From: Clostridiales bacterium
GTDB lineage: Bacteria; Bacillota; Clostridia; Saccharofermentanales; Saccharofermentanaceae
Direction: 5' to 3'
Length of the DNA: 64,000 nucleotides
NCBI GenBank assembly: GCA_017940895.1
Contig: JAGAXM010000002.1
Coordinates: forward strand, 1 to 64,000
Position numbers and translations under genes: made by a program. The notes beneath the pieces are model-generated. The model saw only the letters and a program-made list of their open reading frames with translations. It ran no database searches and was not told the origin of the DNA. Of this stretch, positions 17,177 to 25,959 are shown one piece after another. The first letter of the stretch is position 1; every line of letters begins with the position of its first letter.

Positions 17177-18118
17177 ATGGCTGAGATTTTAAAGGTTAAG
17201 GGATTGGTAAAAAGATACAAGGAACTGATCGCGATCGATCACCTTGATATGAGCATTAAAGAAGGCGAGATCTTCGGTCTTCTCGGACCCAACGGCTCCG
17301 GTAAGTCCACTACGATCAACTGCATCCTCTCGCTCCTCGAGTACGACAAGGGTGAGATCGAGATCTTCGGCAAGCCGATGAGCCCCAAGGCATACGAGAT
17401 CAAAAGGCAGATCGGTATAGTTCCCCAGGATGTTGCAGTCTATGACGCACTTACGGTTTATGAGAACATCGACTTCTTCTGCGGACTCTACATCAAGGAT
17501 AAGGAGACACGAAAGAAGTATGTGCAGGAAGCTATCGACTTCGTAGCACTTAATGACTTCGTAAAGTTCAAGCCGAACAAGCTCTCGGGCGGCCTTAAGA
17601 GAAGACTTAACATCGCTTGCGGCATCGCACATAAGCCGAAGCTCGTTTTCTTTGACGAGCCTACAGTTGCAGTCGATCCCCAGAGCAGAAACAAGATCCT
17701 CGAGGGTATCGAGCAGTTGAGGCAGAACGGCGCCACGATCATCTACACTTCGCACTACATGGAGGAGGTCGAGCAGCTTTGCGACCGCATCCTCATCATC
17801 GACAAGGGTCACACTATCGCAGAGGGCACGGTAGATGAGCTTAAGGGCATGATCAAGAAGAGCGAGATCATCACGATCGAAGTCGCAGGCTTGGATGACA
17901 AGACCCTCAACATGGTAAGGGAAGTTAAGAACGTATACAGCGTAAGCTACGAGAACAACACACTGAAGATCGAGGCGGGATCCGGCAAGCACAACGTTAT
18001 CGATATCGTGAACATGCTGCAGGACAAGGGCTACAAGATGAAGAAGATCTTCTCCGAGCAGCCGACATTGAACGACGTATTCCTCGAGCTTACCGGCAAG
18101 CAGCTTCGTGACGAGTAA
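17177..18118 (+). CDS. ABC transporter ATP-binding protein
   Basis: 313 residues. Walker A is GPNGSGKST (about 37-45), the Q-loop is at IGIVPQDV, the signature is LSGGLKRRLNIACG, Walker B is LVFFDEPTVAVDP, and the switch histidine is in YTSHYMEEVEQL. The C-terminal extension is typical of drug or lantibiotic ABC-2 exporters. It energises the two permeases downstream. AAGGAGG lies 8 bp before the start. It is the first gene of a five-gene set ATPase-permease-permease-kinase-regulator. Confidence 0.95.
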   Translation: MAEILKVKGLVKRYKELIAIDHLDMSIKEGEIFGLLGPNGSGKSTTINCILSLLEYDKGEIEIFGKPMSPKAYEIKRQIGIVPQDVAVYDALTVYENIDFFCGLYIKDKETRKKYVQEAIDFVALNDFVKFKPNKLSGGLKRRLNIACGIAHKPKLVFFDEPTVAVDPQSRNKILEGIEQLRQNGATIIYTSHYMEEVEQLCDRILIIDKGHTIAEGTVDELKGMIKKSEIITIEVAGLDDKTLNMVREVKNVYSVSYENNTLKIEAGSGKHNVIDIVNMLQDKGYKMKKIFSEQPTLNDVFLELTGKQLRDE

Positions 18119-18129
18119 AGGAGCAGGAC

Positions 18130-19281
18130 ATGTTTAAGTATTCGATAATTAAAATGTTCAGAAGTATCGGTGGCCTGTTCTGGATGTTCATATTCCCGCT
18201 GGTGCTCATGACGGCAATGCACTTCGCATTCGACTCCATCTACAGCTACCAGAACAGCATCGCCCCCATGAAGACAATCCTTATCACCGAAGGTCAGGGC
18301 GTATATCAGGAGGGCTTCGAAGACCTTATAGAATCTCTGTCGGAGGAAGGCTCCGAGGATCAGCTCTTCATCCTTGAGGAGGCGGACTCACTCGAGGATG
18401 CCAAGGCTAAGCTTGCCGGGGAAGAAGCAGAGATAATCTTCGTTGTATCCGACGGCGACGTCGAGGTCTATCTTCAGGAGAATCACTCGATAACTTCCGC
18501 GGCTGTTGCGGGCTCTATAGCAGACACATACAAGCAGCGTTATCAGCTCATCGCGGACGCTCTAGAGCAGGATCCGGCTTACGCGATGGAGCTCGTAAAT
18601 GATGCCAGAGAGAACGTAACCTACACGGTGTCCCAGAAGGAGAAAGCTTTCGGTGCGGAGCCGAACCCGTACAACTGGTATTTCCTGAGCACTCTTGTAA
18701 TGGGAATTCTCTTCATGGCCATGATGGGCATAAACATGGTGGGAGACCTCCGCGCAGACGTCTCTGCGGTAGCGATGCGCTACTCGGTTTCCCCCGCCCG
18801 AAAAGGGCAGATGGTCGTTACTGCTTTTGCTGCAAGGGTTATCCCCGGTCTCGTGATAGTAGCGATACAGCTTATGGTAATGAAGTATGTGTTCGGGATC
18901 TACCTTGGGAACGATTACCTGAAGCTCGCGCTTTTCGCAGTGGCGGCAGTAATGTTCTCGATAAGCTTCGGCGTTATCTGCGGTCTGTGTTTCAAGGGTG
19001 ATGTACACCAGAGAGGAAACAAGGCGACGTCTCTGATCATGATATCCGTTTTCTTAAGCGGCGAGATGATATCGCAGCTGCCGGGATTATTCGAGAAATA
19101 CTTCCCGATCTTTAACAAGATCAACCCGGCGACAGTCCTGAACATGGCACTGTTCAAGCTTACGATCGGCAATTCCGCAGAAGGGTTCTTCATGAACATC
19201 GCGGAGATCATAGGTCTTACCGTGGTCTTCCTTGCCATCGGTATCGCAGTATTGAGGAGGGAAAAGTATGCTTCTGTTTAA
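18130..19281 (+). CDS. ABC-2 type permease
   Basis: 383 residues. One N-terminal membrane helix (about 17-36), a large extracytoplasmic domain (about 40-190), then five helices (LSTLVMGILFMAMMGINMVG through IIGLTVVFLAIGIAVL). This is the ABC2_membrane_3 topology. A ribosome site GGAGCAGG precedes the ATG. It overlaps the next permease gene by 14 bp, so the two are likely made in equal amounts as a heterodimer. Confidence 0.9.
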   Translation: MFKYSIIKMFRSIGGLFWMFIFPLVLMTAMHFAFDSIYSYQNSIAPMKTILITEGQGVYQEGFEDLIESLSEEGSEDQLFILEEADSLEDAKAKLAGEEAEIIFVVSDGDVEVYLQENHSITSAAVAGSIADTYKQRYQLIADALEQDPAYAMELVNDARENVTYTVSQKEKAFGAEPNPYNWYFLSTLVMGILFMAMMGINMVGDLRADVSAVAMRYSVSPARKGQMVVTAFAARVIPGLVIVAIQLMVMKYVFGIYLGNDYLKLALFAVAAVMFSISFGVICGLCFKGDVHQRGNKATSLIMISVFLSGEMISQLPGLFEKYFPIFNKINPATVLNMALFKLTIGNSAEGFFMNIAEIIGLTVVFLAIGIAVLRREKYASV

Positions 19282-20464
19282 GAATTTCTTCAAGCTTCTT
19301 AAGAGCAACAACACAGGTGTAATCATATATGCGGTTATATTTGTAGCCATGGTAATAGGTGTAATGGTCGCAGCACCTGCAATGGCATCCGAGACCGGCG
19401 GCCCGGACTATGCCGTCCAGGACTCGATAGAGATATCTTATATTGATGGCGATCATTCGGCATTGTCCGAAGGACTTATCGATTACTTAAGCGTAAACAA
19501 CAATGTAACACCTGTGTTCGGCAGATCCCAAAGCTCCATACAGGACCTGGTATTCTTCGGATTAAGCGAGTATCACCTGAAGATCGAAGATGGTTTTGCT
19601 GACGGTACCGGAGAGATCACATATCTTACCAATATGGATAAGTCCGGCTCGATCTACATGATAGACAATGCAGTTAATAATTACATTCAGGCCTATAAGG
19701 ATTACGAGGCTATGGGTTATGCTCCCGAGAAGTGCGCGGAACTTGCGAAGGAACTGATGCTTGATACAGCGGCTCTTAATATCGTTGAGAAGGACGACGG
19801 AAGATCTTCCACATCAGAAGGTGATGTTGTTATCGTATTCATCAATCAGTTTTTCCCGTATCTTGCTATTGGATTTATGACGCTCGGTATCGGACACACT
19901 GTAATCGCCAACAACAATAAGCTCATAGGCGACCGTATCGAGTGCTCGCCCGTAAACAGAAAGAAGATCAGCTTCTCGAACTCTCTGGGTATCGCCGTAT
20001 CGGGAATCGCATTGTGGATCTTCTTCATGCTTATCAATGTGATCGTCGGATTTGCAAAAGGCTCGGATGCATTCGTAGAGTACTGGTGGCTTCTTATGAT
20101 CAACTCGTTCCTTACGACGCTCATCGCATGCGCATTCGCATCGTTCGTAACGTCATTCGATCTTACAAGCAATTCGCTGTCGATGGTTACGAATATCGTG
20201 AGTCTCTCGATGGCATTCATGTCAGGCGTATTCGTTCCGCAGTATCTTCTCGGCGAAGGACTTCTTACAGTAGCCAAGTTCATGCCTATGTACTGGTGCG
20301 TATATGCTTCGAACATGGTCGATGTGAATACCGCTTTCGAGTCGGATAAGCTTCTCATGTGCTTCGGCATCGAGATCCTGTTCACGGTAGCATTTACCCT
20401 GGCAGCGGCTTTCGTTAAGTCGTCCGGCCTTGGCAAAGCAAGGAGCGCAGTAAAGACTGAATAA
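19268..20464 (+). CDS. ABC-2 type permease, partner
   Basis: 398 residues with the same plan as its neighbour: helix near 13-35, extracytoplasmic domain (about 40-195), then multiple helices (FPYLAIGFMTLGIGH, GIALWIFFMLINVIVGF, FTVAFTLAAAF). SD-like GAGGAGGG lies within the preceding gene. Together with the ATPase it should form an exporter of a lipophilic compound or peptide. Confidence 0.9.
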   Translation: MLLFKNFFKLLKSNNTGVIIYAVIFVAMVIGVMVAAPAMASETGGPDYAVQDSIEISYIDGDHSALSEGLIDYLSVNNNVTPVFGRSQSSIQDLVFFGLSEYHLKIEDGFADGTGEITYLTNMDKSGSIYMIDNAVNNYIQAYKDYEAMGYAPEKCAELAKELMLDTAALNIVEKDDGRSSTSEGDVVIVFINQFFPYLAIGFMTLGIGHTVIANNNKLIGDRIECSPVNRKKISFSNSLGIAVSGIALWIFFMLINVIVGFAKGSDAFVEYWWLLMINSFLTTLIACAFASFVTSFDLTSNSLSMVTNIVSLSMAFMSGVFVPQYLLGEGLLTVAKFMPMYWCVYASNMVDVNTAFESDKLLMCFGIEILFTVAFTLAAAFVKSSGLGKARSAVKTE

Positions 20465-20479
20465 TCGTATAATGTAGTC

Positions 20480-21622
20480 ATGACCTACAGGATAGTCGAC
20501 AGAATAGTAATATGGACAGGCACCGCCGCTTCCGTATTTGTCCTCTGCGGAGGGCATCCGGGGGCGGCGGATATTGCTGTTATTCTGGTATCTTTCATCC
20601 TGGGTATCGCATGCGAACTTAAGCGTAATGAGCTGATAGCGATACTCAGTTCCGCGGCAGTTTTTGCAGCCGCGTTCTTCCTTCCCGGTATGGCGCTTGT
20701 GATGCCTACTGCGGTTTATTCATTAGCGATCTGTGACACAAAGCTTGAGAGAGTTAAGTCGATTGCTTTTCGAGGCGTGGCAGGAGGTGCGATGGCACTT
20801 GCAGTGGCGCTCGCGGACATAAGCCTCACGCTTAAAGCTATGACGCTTCTTATCTCGGGTCTTGCTTTCTACCTCGCATTCAAGACGGGACGCCACGAGA
20901 AAACGGAAGAGAACCTCCGCGCGAAATACGACGATGCCCGCTGGGATTCGCTTAATGCGCAGAAGCTTCGTGAGGAGACGATGAAGAATGCGGACAACGA
21001 GGTCTACATGGCGCGTCTTAAGGAGCGTAACCGCATCGCACGTGAGATCCACGACAACGTCGGTCACATGATCACGCGCGTTATCGTGCAGCTTCAGGCG
21101 CTCAAGATAATCAACAAGGACCCCGGTGTCGGCGAGCAGCTCGAGTCCGTGTCGCAGACGCTCGATCTTGCTATGACTTCGATGAGAAAAAGCGTACACG
21201 AACTTCACGACGAATCTATCGATCTGTCTATCGGTATCAACGACATAACCTCCACTTTGCCCGAGAGGTTCGAGGTTACGGTGAACACCGTCATCGACTC
21301 GCCCGCGGACAATGCGCTCAAGAGCAATATCCTGGGCATCATAAAGGAAGCCGTCACCAATATCGCGAAACATTCTGACGGCGATAAGGTGCTCATCGAA
21401 GTGGTGGAGAACATCTCCTTCTGGCGCGTGAAGATCCATGATAACGGAAATAATCCCGTAAGGGAGTTCGAGCTGTCTTCGTCTGAGATGACGGGTGAGG
21501 GCGGCATAGGTCTTAACAATATCGCATCAAGAGCGGGGGCAGTCGGAGGCCGCGCGAGTGTCCTGTCCGATGAGGACGGATTTACCGTGATGGTCACGAT
21601 TCCCAAGGAAAGGAAGGCATAA
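20480..21622 (+). CDS. Sensor histidine kinase, DesK/NarL class
   Basis: 380 residues. Four or five short membrane segments (about 8-130) with little extracytoplasmic sequence, then a HisKA_3 dimerisation domain with RIAREIHDNVGHM (His191) and a GHKL ATPase (IKEAVTNIAKHS N-box, IHDNGN, GGIGLNNIASRAG). Intramembrane sensors of this design monitor membrane state or the adjacent transporter. It starts 16 bp after the permease gene and is followed within 2 bp by its regulator. Confidence 0.92.
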   Translation: MTYRIVDRIVIWTGTAASVFVLCGGHPGAADIAVILVSFILGIACELKRNELIAILSSAAVFAAAFFLPGMALVMPTAVYSLAICDTKLERVKSIAFRGVAGGAMALAVALADISLTLKAMTLLISGLAFYLAFKTGRHEKTEENLRAKYDDARWDSLNAQKLREETMKNADNEVYMARLKERNRIAREIHDNVGHMITRVIVQLQALKIINKDPGVGEQLESVSQTLDLAMTSMRKSVHELHDESIDLSIGINDITSTLPERFEVTVNTVIDSPADNALKSNILGIIKEAVTNIAKHSDGDKVLIEVVENISFWRVKIHDNGNNPVREFELSSSEMTGEGGIGLNNIASRAGAVGGRASVLSDEDGFTVMVTIPKERKA

Positions 21623-21623
21623 C

Positions 21624-22250
21624 ATGATCAGCGTAATGATAGTCGACGACGATCCTTTCGTATCGGGATCATTGAAGATCATCCTCGACAACGAGCCGGA
21701 CATAGAGGTCAAGGCTGTGGCGAATTCGGGTGAGGAGGCGGTAAAGCTCGCGCCCCAAGTCGCTCCCGACGTTATCGTCATGGACATCCGTATGGAGGGC
21801 ATGAACGGCACCGATGCGGCGCAGAAGATCCTCGAGAACGGGTCCAAGGCGGCGGTGCTTTTCCTCACGACTTTCCTTGATGACGAGTATATCAACAAGG
21901 CGCTGAAGATCGGCGCGATGGGTTACATCATCAAGCAGGACTGTGGCTCGCTGCCTTCGTCCGTGCGCGCTGTCGCATCGGGTCAGGCGGTGTTCGGAGG
22001 CAAGGTGGTGGAGAAGCTGCCTGACCTTCTTAACCGCAAGGAGAGATTCGATCCGTCGGAGTTTGACATCACGCCCAAGGAGCTCGAGGTGATAGAACTT
22101 GTGGCGGACGGTCTGTCGAATAAGGAGATCGCTGAGAAGATGTTCTTAGGCGAGGGAACGGTGCGTAATATGGTGAGCTCTATCCTTACCAAACTCGATC
22201 TTCGCGACAGAACCCAGCTCGCATGCTTTTACTATCAGAAGATGGTCTGA
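21624..22250 (+). CDS. LuxR/NarL-family response regulator
   Basis: 208 residues. The receiver domain has the acidic pair in IVDDDPF, phospho-acceptor Asp54 in VIVMDIRMEG, and the conserved Thr/Lys region (FLTTFLDD, IIKQD). A GerE/LuxR HTH follows: TPKELEVIELVADGLSNKEI. It pairs with the kinase just upstream and most likely regulates the ABC exporter operon. Confidence 0.94.
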   Translation: MISVMIVDDDPFVSGSLKIILDNEPDIEVKAVANSGEEAVKLAPQVAPDVIVMDIRMEGMNGTDAAQKILENGSKAAVLFLTTFLDDEYINKALKIGAMGYIIKQDCGSLPSSVRAVASGQAVFGGKVVEKLPDLLNRKERFDPSEFDITPKELEVIELVADGLSNKEIAEKMFLGEGTVRNMVSSILTKLDLRDRTQLACFYYQKMV

Positions 22251-22287
22251 TATTATTAGCGCATACCTACTTTCAAGGAGGTTTTAT

Positions 22288-23334
22288 ATGAAGAGATCTA
22301 TCAGATACGCAGCGCTTGTGATGGCAGCAGCCATGGCGATGAGCGCATGCGCTAAGGAACCCGAGGCAACTGCTCCCGAGACGGCGCACGCTCAGGCCGA
22401 GACTACTGTTGACGAGACGACAGCCGCCGAGACTGAAGCAACCGAGACCGAAGCCGAAGTTACCGAGGCTACAGAGGCCCCCACACCTACACCGCTGCCT
22501 CCTATCGAAGATCCCAACATCGAGCCTCCCGAGGGCTACTATCTTGTATGGCACGATGAGTTCGACGGCGATGAGCTTGATTCGTCGAACTGGGCGGGCG
22601 AATATCACAGACCCGGCTGGGTTAACAATGAGCTTCAGACCTATGTTGTCGACGGAGATAACTACTTTGTAGAGGACGGCGATCTCGTTATCCAGCCTTT
22701 GACGGGTACCAACGATAACGGACGCGCTTTCTACACATCCGGAAGGATCAATACTTATCATCTTCATGCATTCACATACGGACGTGTAGAGGCGCGTATC
22801 AGAGTCCCGCAGGGACAGGGCTTCCTGCCTGCTTTCTGGATGATGTCCGACGACGAGTCTTACGGCTCATGGCCGAAGTCCGGTGAGATCGACATCATGG
22901 AGATCCTGGGAAGCGACACAGACACTTTGTACGGCACGCTGCACTATGGTAATCCGCACATGCAGAACCAGGGTATCTACGATCTGTCTTCAGGCGACTT
23001 CGCAAGCGAGTATCACGTATTCGCAGTTGAGTGGGAGCCCGGCGAGATCAGATGGTACTGCGACGATGTCTGCTACTATTCGACAAGCTACTGGTATTCC
23101 GCGATGGACGGACAGGAGCCGAATGAGTATCCCGCTCCTTTCAACCAGCCTTTCTACATCATCCTGAACGTCGCTGTCGGCGGCAACTGGCCGGGCGATC
23201 CCGACGAGACTACGCTTTTCGATGAGAGTGCGCAGATGCGTGTGGATTATGTGCGTGTGTTCCAGAGGGATGCGTACGACGATAACGTGACGTGTCCGGA
23301 TGCGCCGGATCCCGCTAACGGCGAGGGTTCGTAA
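22288..23334 (+). CDS. GH16 β-glucanase-like lipoprotein
   Basis: 348 residues. A lipoprotein signal with lipobox MSAC (Cys21) is followed by a Thr/Glu/Ala/Pro-rich linker (about 24-75). A family 16 glycoside hydrolase domain has the catalytic motif GEIDIMEI, with nucleophile Glu200 and acid/base Glu205. WPKSGEIDIME and the upstream WHDEFDGDELDSSNW point to laminarinase/β-1,3(4)-glucanase activity. It is anchored to the outer membrane face and likely degrades plant or fungal glucans. AAGGAGG lies 8 bp before the start. Complete. Confidence 0.93.
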   Translation: MKRSIRYAALVMAAAMAMSACAKEPEATAPETAHAQAETTVDETTAAETEATETEAEVTEATEAPTPTPLPPIEDPNIEPPEGYYLVWHDEFDGDELDSSNWAGEYHRPGWVNNELQTYVVDGDNYFVEDGDLVIQPLTGTNDNGRAFYTSGRINTYHLHAFTYGRVEARIRVPQGQGFLPAFWMMSDDESYGSWPKSGEIDIMEILGSDTDTLYGTLHYGNPHMQNQGIYDLSSGDFASEYHVFAVEWEPGEIRWYCDDVCYYSTSYWYSAMDGQEPNEYPAPFNQPFYIILNVAVGGNWPGDPDETTLFDESAQMRVDYVRVFQRDAYDDNVTCPDAPDPANGEGS

Positions 23335-23337
23335 GCG

Positions 23338-24471
23338 TCAGCGAAGGATTGCCCAAAGCGCCAGAAGCAGCGCGAGAAAAACAATATTAACCACAGTGAA
23401 TGCCGGCAAGTAACCCATGCCGGTATTCTTTTTGTCCCGCGGGGTGGCGGCGTAGAACTTGTATGTGATGAGGGAAGCCATGCTCGCGATGAGTGTGCCG
23501 AGGCCGCCTAAGTTGGTGCCGACGACGAGTGCTTCGCCGTTGTCAGTGAAAGCCGACAGGAGCATCGCTGCGGGGACGTTGCTGATGATCTGTGAGGCTG
23601 CGACTGCGGTGAGTACGGGCGAGACGGCAACGACCTTCGACAGCGCGTTGTACACGGCTTCTATGCGGCCGATATTGCCGATAAGTACGAAAAAGAATAT
23701 GAACGTCAGAAGCAGCATGTAGTCGACGTATTTGAATGCCTTGCGGTCGATTATGATTATCACCGCGCACACGGCGGCGAACATCACGATCCAGTTGATG
23801 ATGTCAGCGACGGCGAGTACGCACACGGCGAAAAGTATCACGCATACCGCGAGTTTGTTCGCGTCAGGTACGGGTACTTCGGTGATGTTCTTGTATTCGG
23901 ATTTCTTATTCTTACACAGAAGTATAACTGCGAGTGCAGTGAGTATAAGCGAGACTGCGCTGTAGGGCAGCATGAGCTTTATAAAGGGCAGAAGCTCCAT
24001 CTGATATTTGGTGTAAAGGTAGAGGTTCTGCGGGTTGCCGATGGGGGTGAGCATGCTGCCGAGGTTGGCCGCGACAGTCATGAGTATGAGCGTGAACATG
24101 AGAGTCCTTCTGTCGTCGAAGCTCTTCAATACCGCGATCGAGAAGGGGACGAGAGTTACGAGCGTAACGTCGTTCGTTAGAAACATCGCCATGAAGAACG
24201 AGAGCGTGGTAAGAAGGAGGCAGATGCTTCTTGAGGTCTTGAGCTTCTTTAACAGGCGGTCGGTCAGAAAATCGAAGGTGCCGATACGGAGCAGGACCGC
24301 GACGACCAGCATGAGACTCATTAGGATCGCGAGGACGCGGAAGTTGATATAGCCTATATATTCGGCATCCGGCGGCACGATAAAGCAGGATACCGCCGCG
24401 AGTATCCCTGAGATTATGAGTATCGGGTCCTTCTTGATAAAGCCCGTGATTTTGCCTGCCAATTCACGCAT
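23338..24471 (-). CDS. ArsB/NhaD/CitMHS-type anion or ion permease
   Basis: 377 residues with about ten hydrophobic helices. FLTNDVTLVTLVPFSIAVL and GSMLTPIGNPQNLYLY match the ion-transporter superfamily that includes ArsB, NhaD and the SLC13-like permeases. The second half repeats the pattern (IISNVPAAMLLSAFT, GTNLGGLGTLIASMASLI). The substrate could be arsenite, a dicarboxylate or sodium; none is indicated by neighbours. It converges on the GH16 gene with a 3-bp gap. Confidence 0.85.
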   Translation of the reverse strand: MRELAGKITGFIKKDPILIISGILAAVSCFIVPPDAEYIGYINFRVLAILMSLMLVVAVLLRIGTFDFLTDRLLKKLKTSRSICLLLTTLSFFMAMFLTNDVTLVTLVPFSIAVLKSFDDRRTLMFTLILMTVAANLGSMLTPIGNPQNLYLYTKYQMELLPFIKLMLPYSAVSLILTALAVILLCKNKKSEYKNITEVPVPDANKLAVCVILFAVCVLAVADIINWIVMFAAVCAVIIIIDRKAFKYVDYMLLLTFIFFFVLIGNIGRIEAVYNALSKVVAVSPVLTAVAASQIISNVPAAMLLSAFTDNGEALVVGTNLGGLGTLIASMASLITYKFYAATPRDKKNTGMGYLPAFTVVNIVFLALLLALWAILR

Positions 24472-24550
24472 GGCACTAATGATAGCACTATTTTTTAATT
24501 TGTGTTATAATCAACTCTCGTCAGCGCAAGAGCGCTATTATATTCGGCAC

Positions 24551-24641
24551 GGAGATGTACCCAAGAGGCCGAAGGGGAGGCTTTGCTAAAGCTTTAGGCG
24601 GGGCAACTCGCGCGAGGGTTCGACTCCCTCCATCTCCGCCA
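24551..24641 (+). tRNA. tRNA-Ser (GCT), with encoded CCA
   Basis: Acceptor stem GGAGATG pairs with CATCTCC, followed by discriminator G and CCA. The anticodon loop TTGCTAA has GCT at 24585-24587 on a five-pair stem. A long variable arm and GGTTCGACTCC T-loop complete a class II tRNA. Its last 16 bases serve as the attachment site of the integrated element and recur at 43894. Confidence 0.97.
24626..24641 (+). repeat. attL: tRNA-Ser 3' end
   Basis: CCCTCCATCTCCGCCA, the end of the tRNA gene, is repeated exactly at 43894-43909 behind the integrase gene. This is the usual footprint of a tyrosine integrase that targets a tRNA 3' end. Confidence 0.9.
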
Positions 24642-24716
24642 AATTTTATTAACGGTGTCGTAGAACCCAATAAAATCAGGGGTTTGCGGGTTTGAGGAAA
24701 GACGAAAAATCGGTGC

Positions 24717-24738
24717 TTACCACAAACTTACCACAAAC
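24717..24738 (+). repeat. Arm-type integrase site, left (two TTACCACAAAC)
   Basis: Two tandem copies of TTACCACAAAC with an 11-bp period, 76 bp inside the left end. They match the pair at 43754-43777 in sequence and orientation, as expected of arm sites bound by the N-terminal domain of the integrase. Confidence 0.6.
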
Positions 24739-24770
24739 TGCGACAGAATTGAGAAAGAGACACCCAAAAG

Positions 24771-24797
24771 AAAACGACCGTCGCCGGTCGTTTTTGT
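24771..24797 (+). terminator. Rho-independent terminator inside the left end
   Basis: AAAACGACCG, TCGC loop, CGGTCGTTTT followed by a T-rich run. It would stop transcripts entering the element from the tRNA gene. Confidence 0.8.
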
Positions 24798-24904
24798 TTT
24801 GCTGTCATATTTAAAGTGGATGTTTTTCTTGGAACGTTTAATTCAAGATTAGGTGGCCCAAGGAATAGATCTTGATACTTTTCAGTTGATCGACGAGGAT
24901 TAAT

Positions 24905-25015
24905 ATGAGCAACGCTTACTTATTAACATGGAATCCCAATAAGTGGAATTTTGAAGGAGGGTTTTACTCATTCCTTCAACAGGTAGAGAATGGAGAAAAT
25001 CCAATAATAGAGTGA
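24905..25015 (+). pseudogene. 36-residue N-terminal remnant of a WNPxKW protein
   Basis: MSNAYLLTWNPNKWNF with ribosome site GAGG upstream looks like the first strand of EVE/PUA-like and HNH-nuclease-associated proteins that open with YLLTWNPxKW. It then diverges and stops after 36 codons. Probably a truncated defence-type gene in the element's left end. The rest of 24642-25343 has no gene I can support apart from a 23-codon frame on the other strand. Confidence 0.45.
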
Positions 25016-25095
25016 CCTCAAACGCAAATACATTTGAAATCAGTCTCTAATATCTTTAGTCAACTTTTTTATGTGTATTTATTTGCATTAATGAT

Positions 25096-25167
25096 TTAAC
25101 ATTGCTCTGTCTGACACATTCGGTTAAGCAGTGTTATGAAAGGCATTTTATACAATATCCTCTTCAT
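25096..25167 (-). CDS. Possible 23-residue peptide
   Basis: ATG AAG AGG with AGGAGATAAAG directly upstream, an excellent ribosome site, encodes MKRILYKMPFITLLN plus an eight-residue tail ending in Cys. It is too short to judge by composition; it could be a leader or signalling peptide, or chance. Reported because of the ribosome site only. Confidence 0.25.
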   Translation of the reverse strand: MKRILYKMPFITLLNRMCQTEQC

Positions 25168-25343
25168 TTCTTTATCTCCTCATTCGTTGGTTTTATAAGG
25201 GTTGCGAGTATTCTATCAAAACCAAAAACTTTGCCTAATCTCGAAAACTTATATGTAGTTATAGGGATTGGCTATTAAGAAAACAGCCGGCGGAAATTGC
25301 CGGCCGTTTCTCTCTTATGTCCACTATATATAAATTATTACTG

Positions 25344-25859
25344 TTATACGCGTATTCTGTCGAACAGCTTTACATAGGTAAGAGGGATAGCGCCGATTAT
25401 TGCTGCAGCTGCCTGAATAAGATTAGGTACTACTGAACCTAATGCGGCTTCTACTCCATACATAAAAGGCAAAGATTCAAACCCGAAATACCCTGCCACC
25501 ATTATCAGTTCGGCAACTACCGCTGCTGTCAGTTTGCGCACTAATGGAACTTTGTTCTCACCGTTGCGCTTCATCAGAAGTCCTGCAACAAGTCCCATGA
25601 TTCCTTTGATCAAAAACGTTGGTATTACGTATTGCGGATAACCGGCAGTAAGATCTGCCAACATTGAACCGATCGCACCTGCTATCGCCGAGAAAGGACC
25701 CAGGATATATGCGGCTACCAATATGACCAGATCGCCGAGATTAACGTGTCCTATCGCAGTCGGAATATGAAGTTGAGTACCAATATAAATGAATGCTGCC
25801 AGAACACCTGTATATGCAATCTTTTTTATTGTCTTTTTGTTTTTCTCATGATCGCTCAT
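25344..25859 (-). CDS. ECF transporter S component (vitamin uptake)
   Basis: 171 residues, about six membrane helices (IAYTGVLAAFIYIGTQL, VILVAAYILGPFSAIAG, ELIMVAGYFGFESLPF, LIQAAAAIIGAIPLTYV). It has the N-terminal Ala-rich helix and GHVNLGDLVIL typical of ECF S components. It binds a vitamin and delivers it through a shared EcfAA'T module not encoded here. The divergent MocR-type regulator makes a vitamin B6 or precursor substrate plausible (PdxU-like), but this is inferred from context. Confidence 0.87.
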   Translation of the reverse strand: MSDHEKNKKTIKKIAYTGVLAAFIYIGTQLHIPTAIGHVNLGDLVILVAAYILGPFSAIAGAIGSMLADLTAGYPQYVIPTFLIKGIMGLVAGLLMKRNGENKVPLVRKLTAAVVAELIMVAGYFGFESLPFMYGVEAALGSVVPNLIQAAAAIIGAIPLTYVKLFDRIRV

Positions 25860-25913
25860 CGCCTTATATCTCCTGAAGAAGTTGTTTTCTGAATGACACT
25901 ATGGTACAACTTA

Positions 25914-25936
25914 TCTGAATATATTAAATATCCAGA
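25914..25936. promoter_or_regulatory. Candidate operator between the ECF gene and the MocR gene
   Basis: TCTGAATAT and ATATCCAGA form an imperfect inverted repeat in the 100-bp divergent region, next to TGACAC (25894-25899), a possible -35. The position fits autoregulation by the MocR protein. Weak evidence. Confidence 0.35.
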
Positions 25937-25959
25937 ACAGGAGTTTTTTATATAACCAG

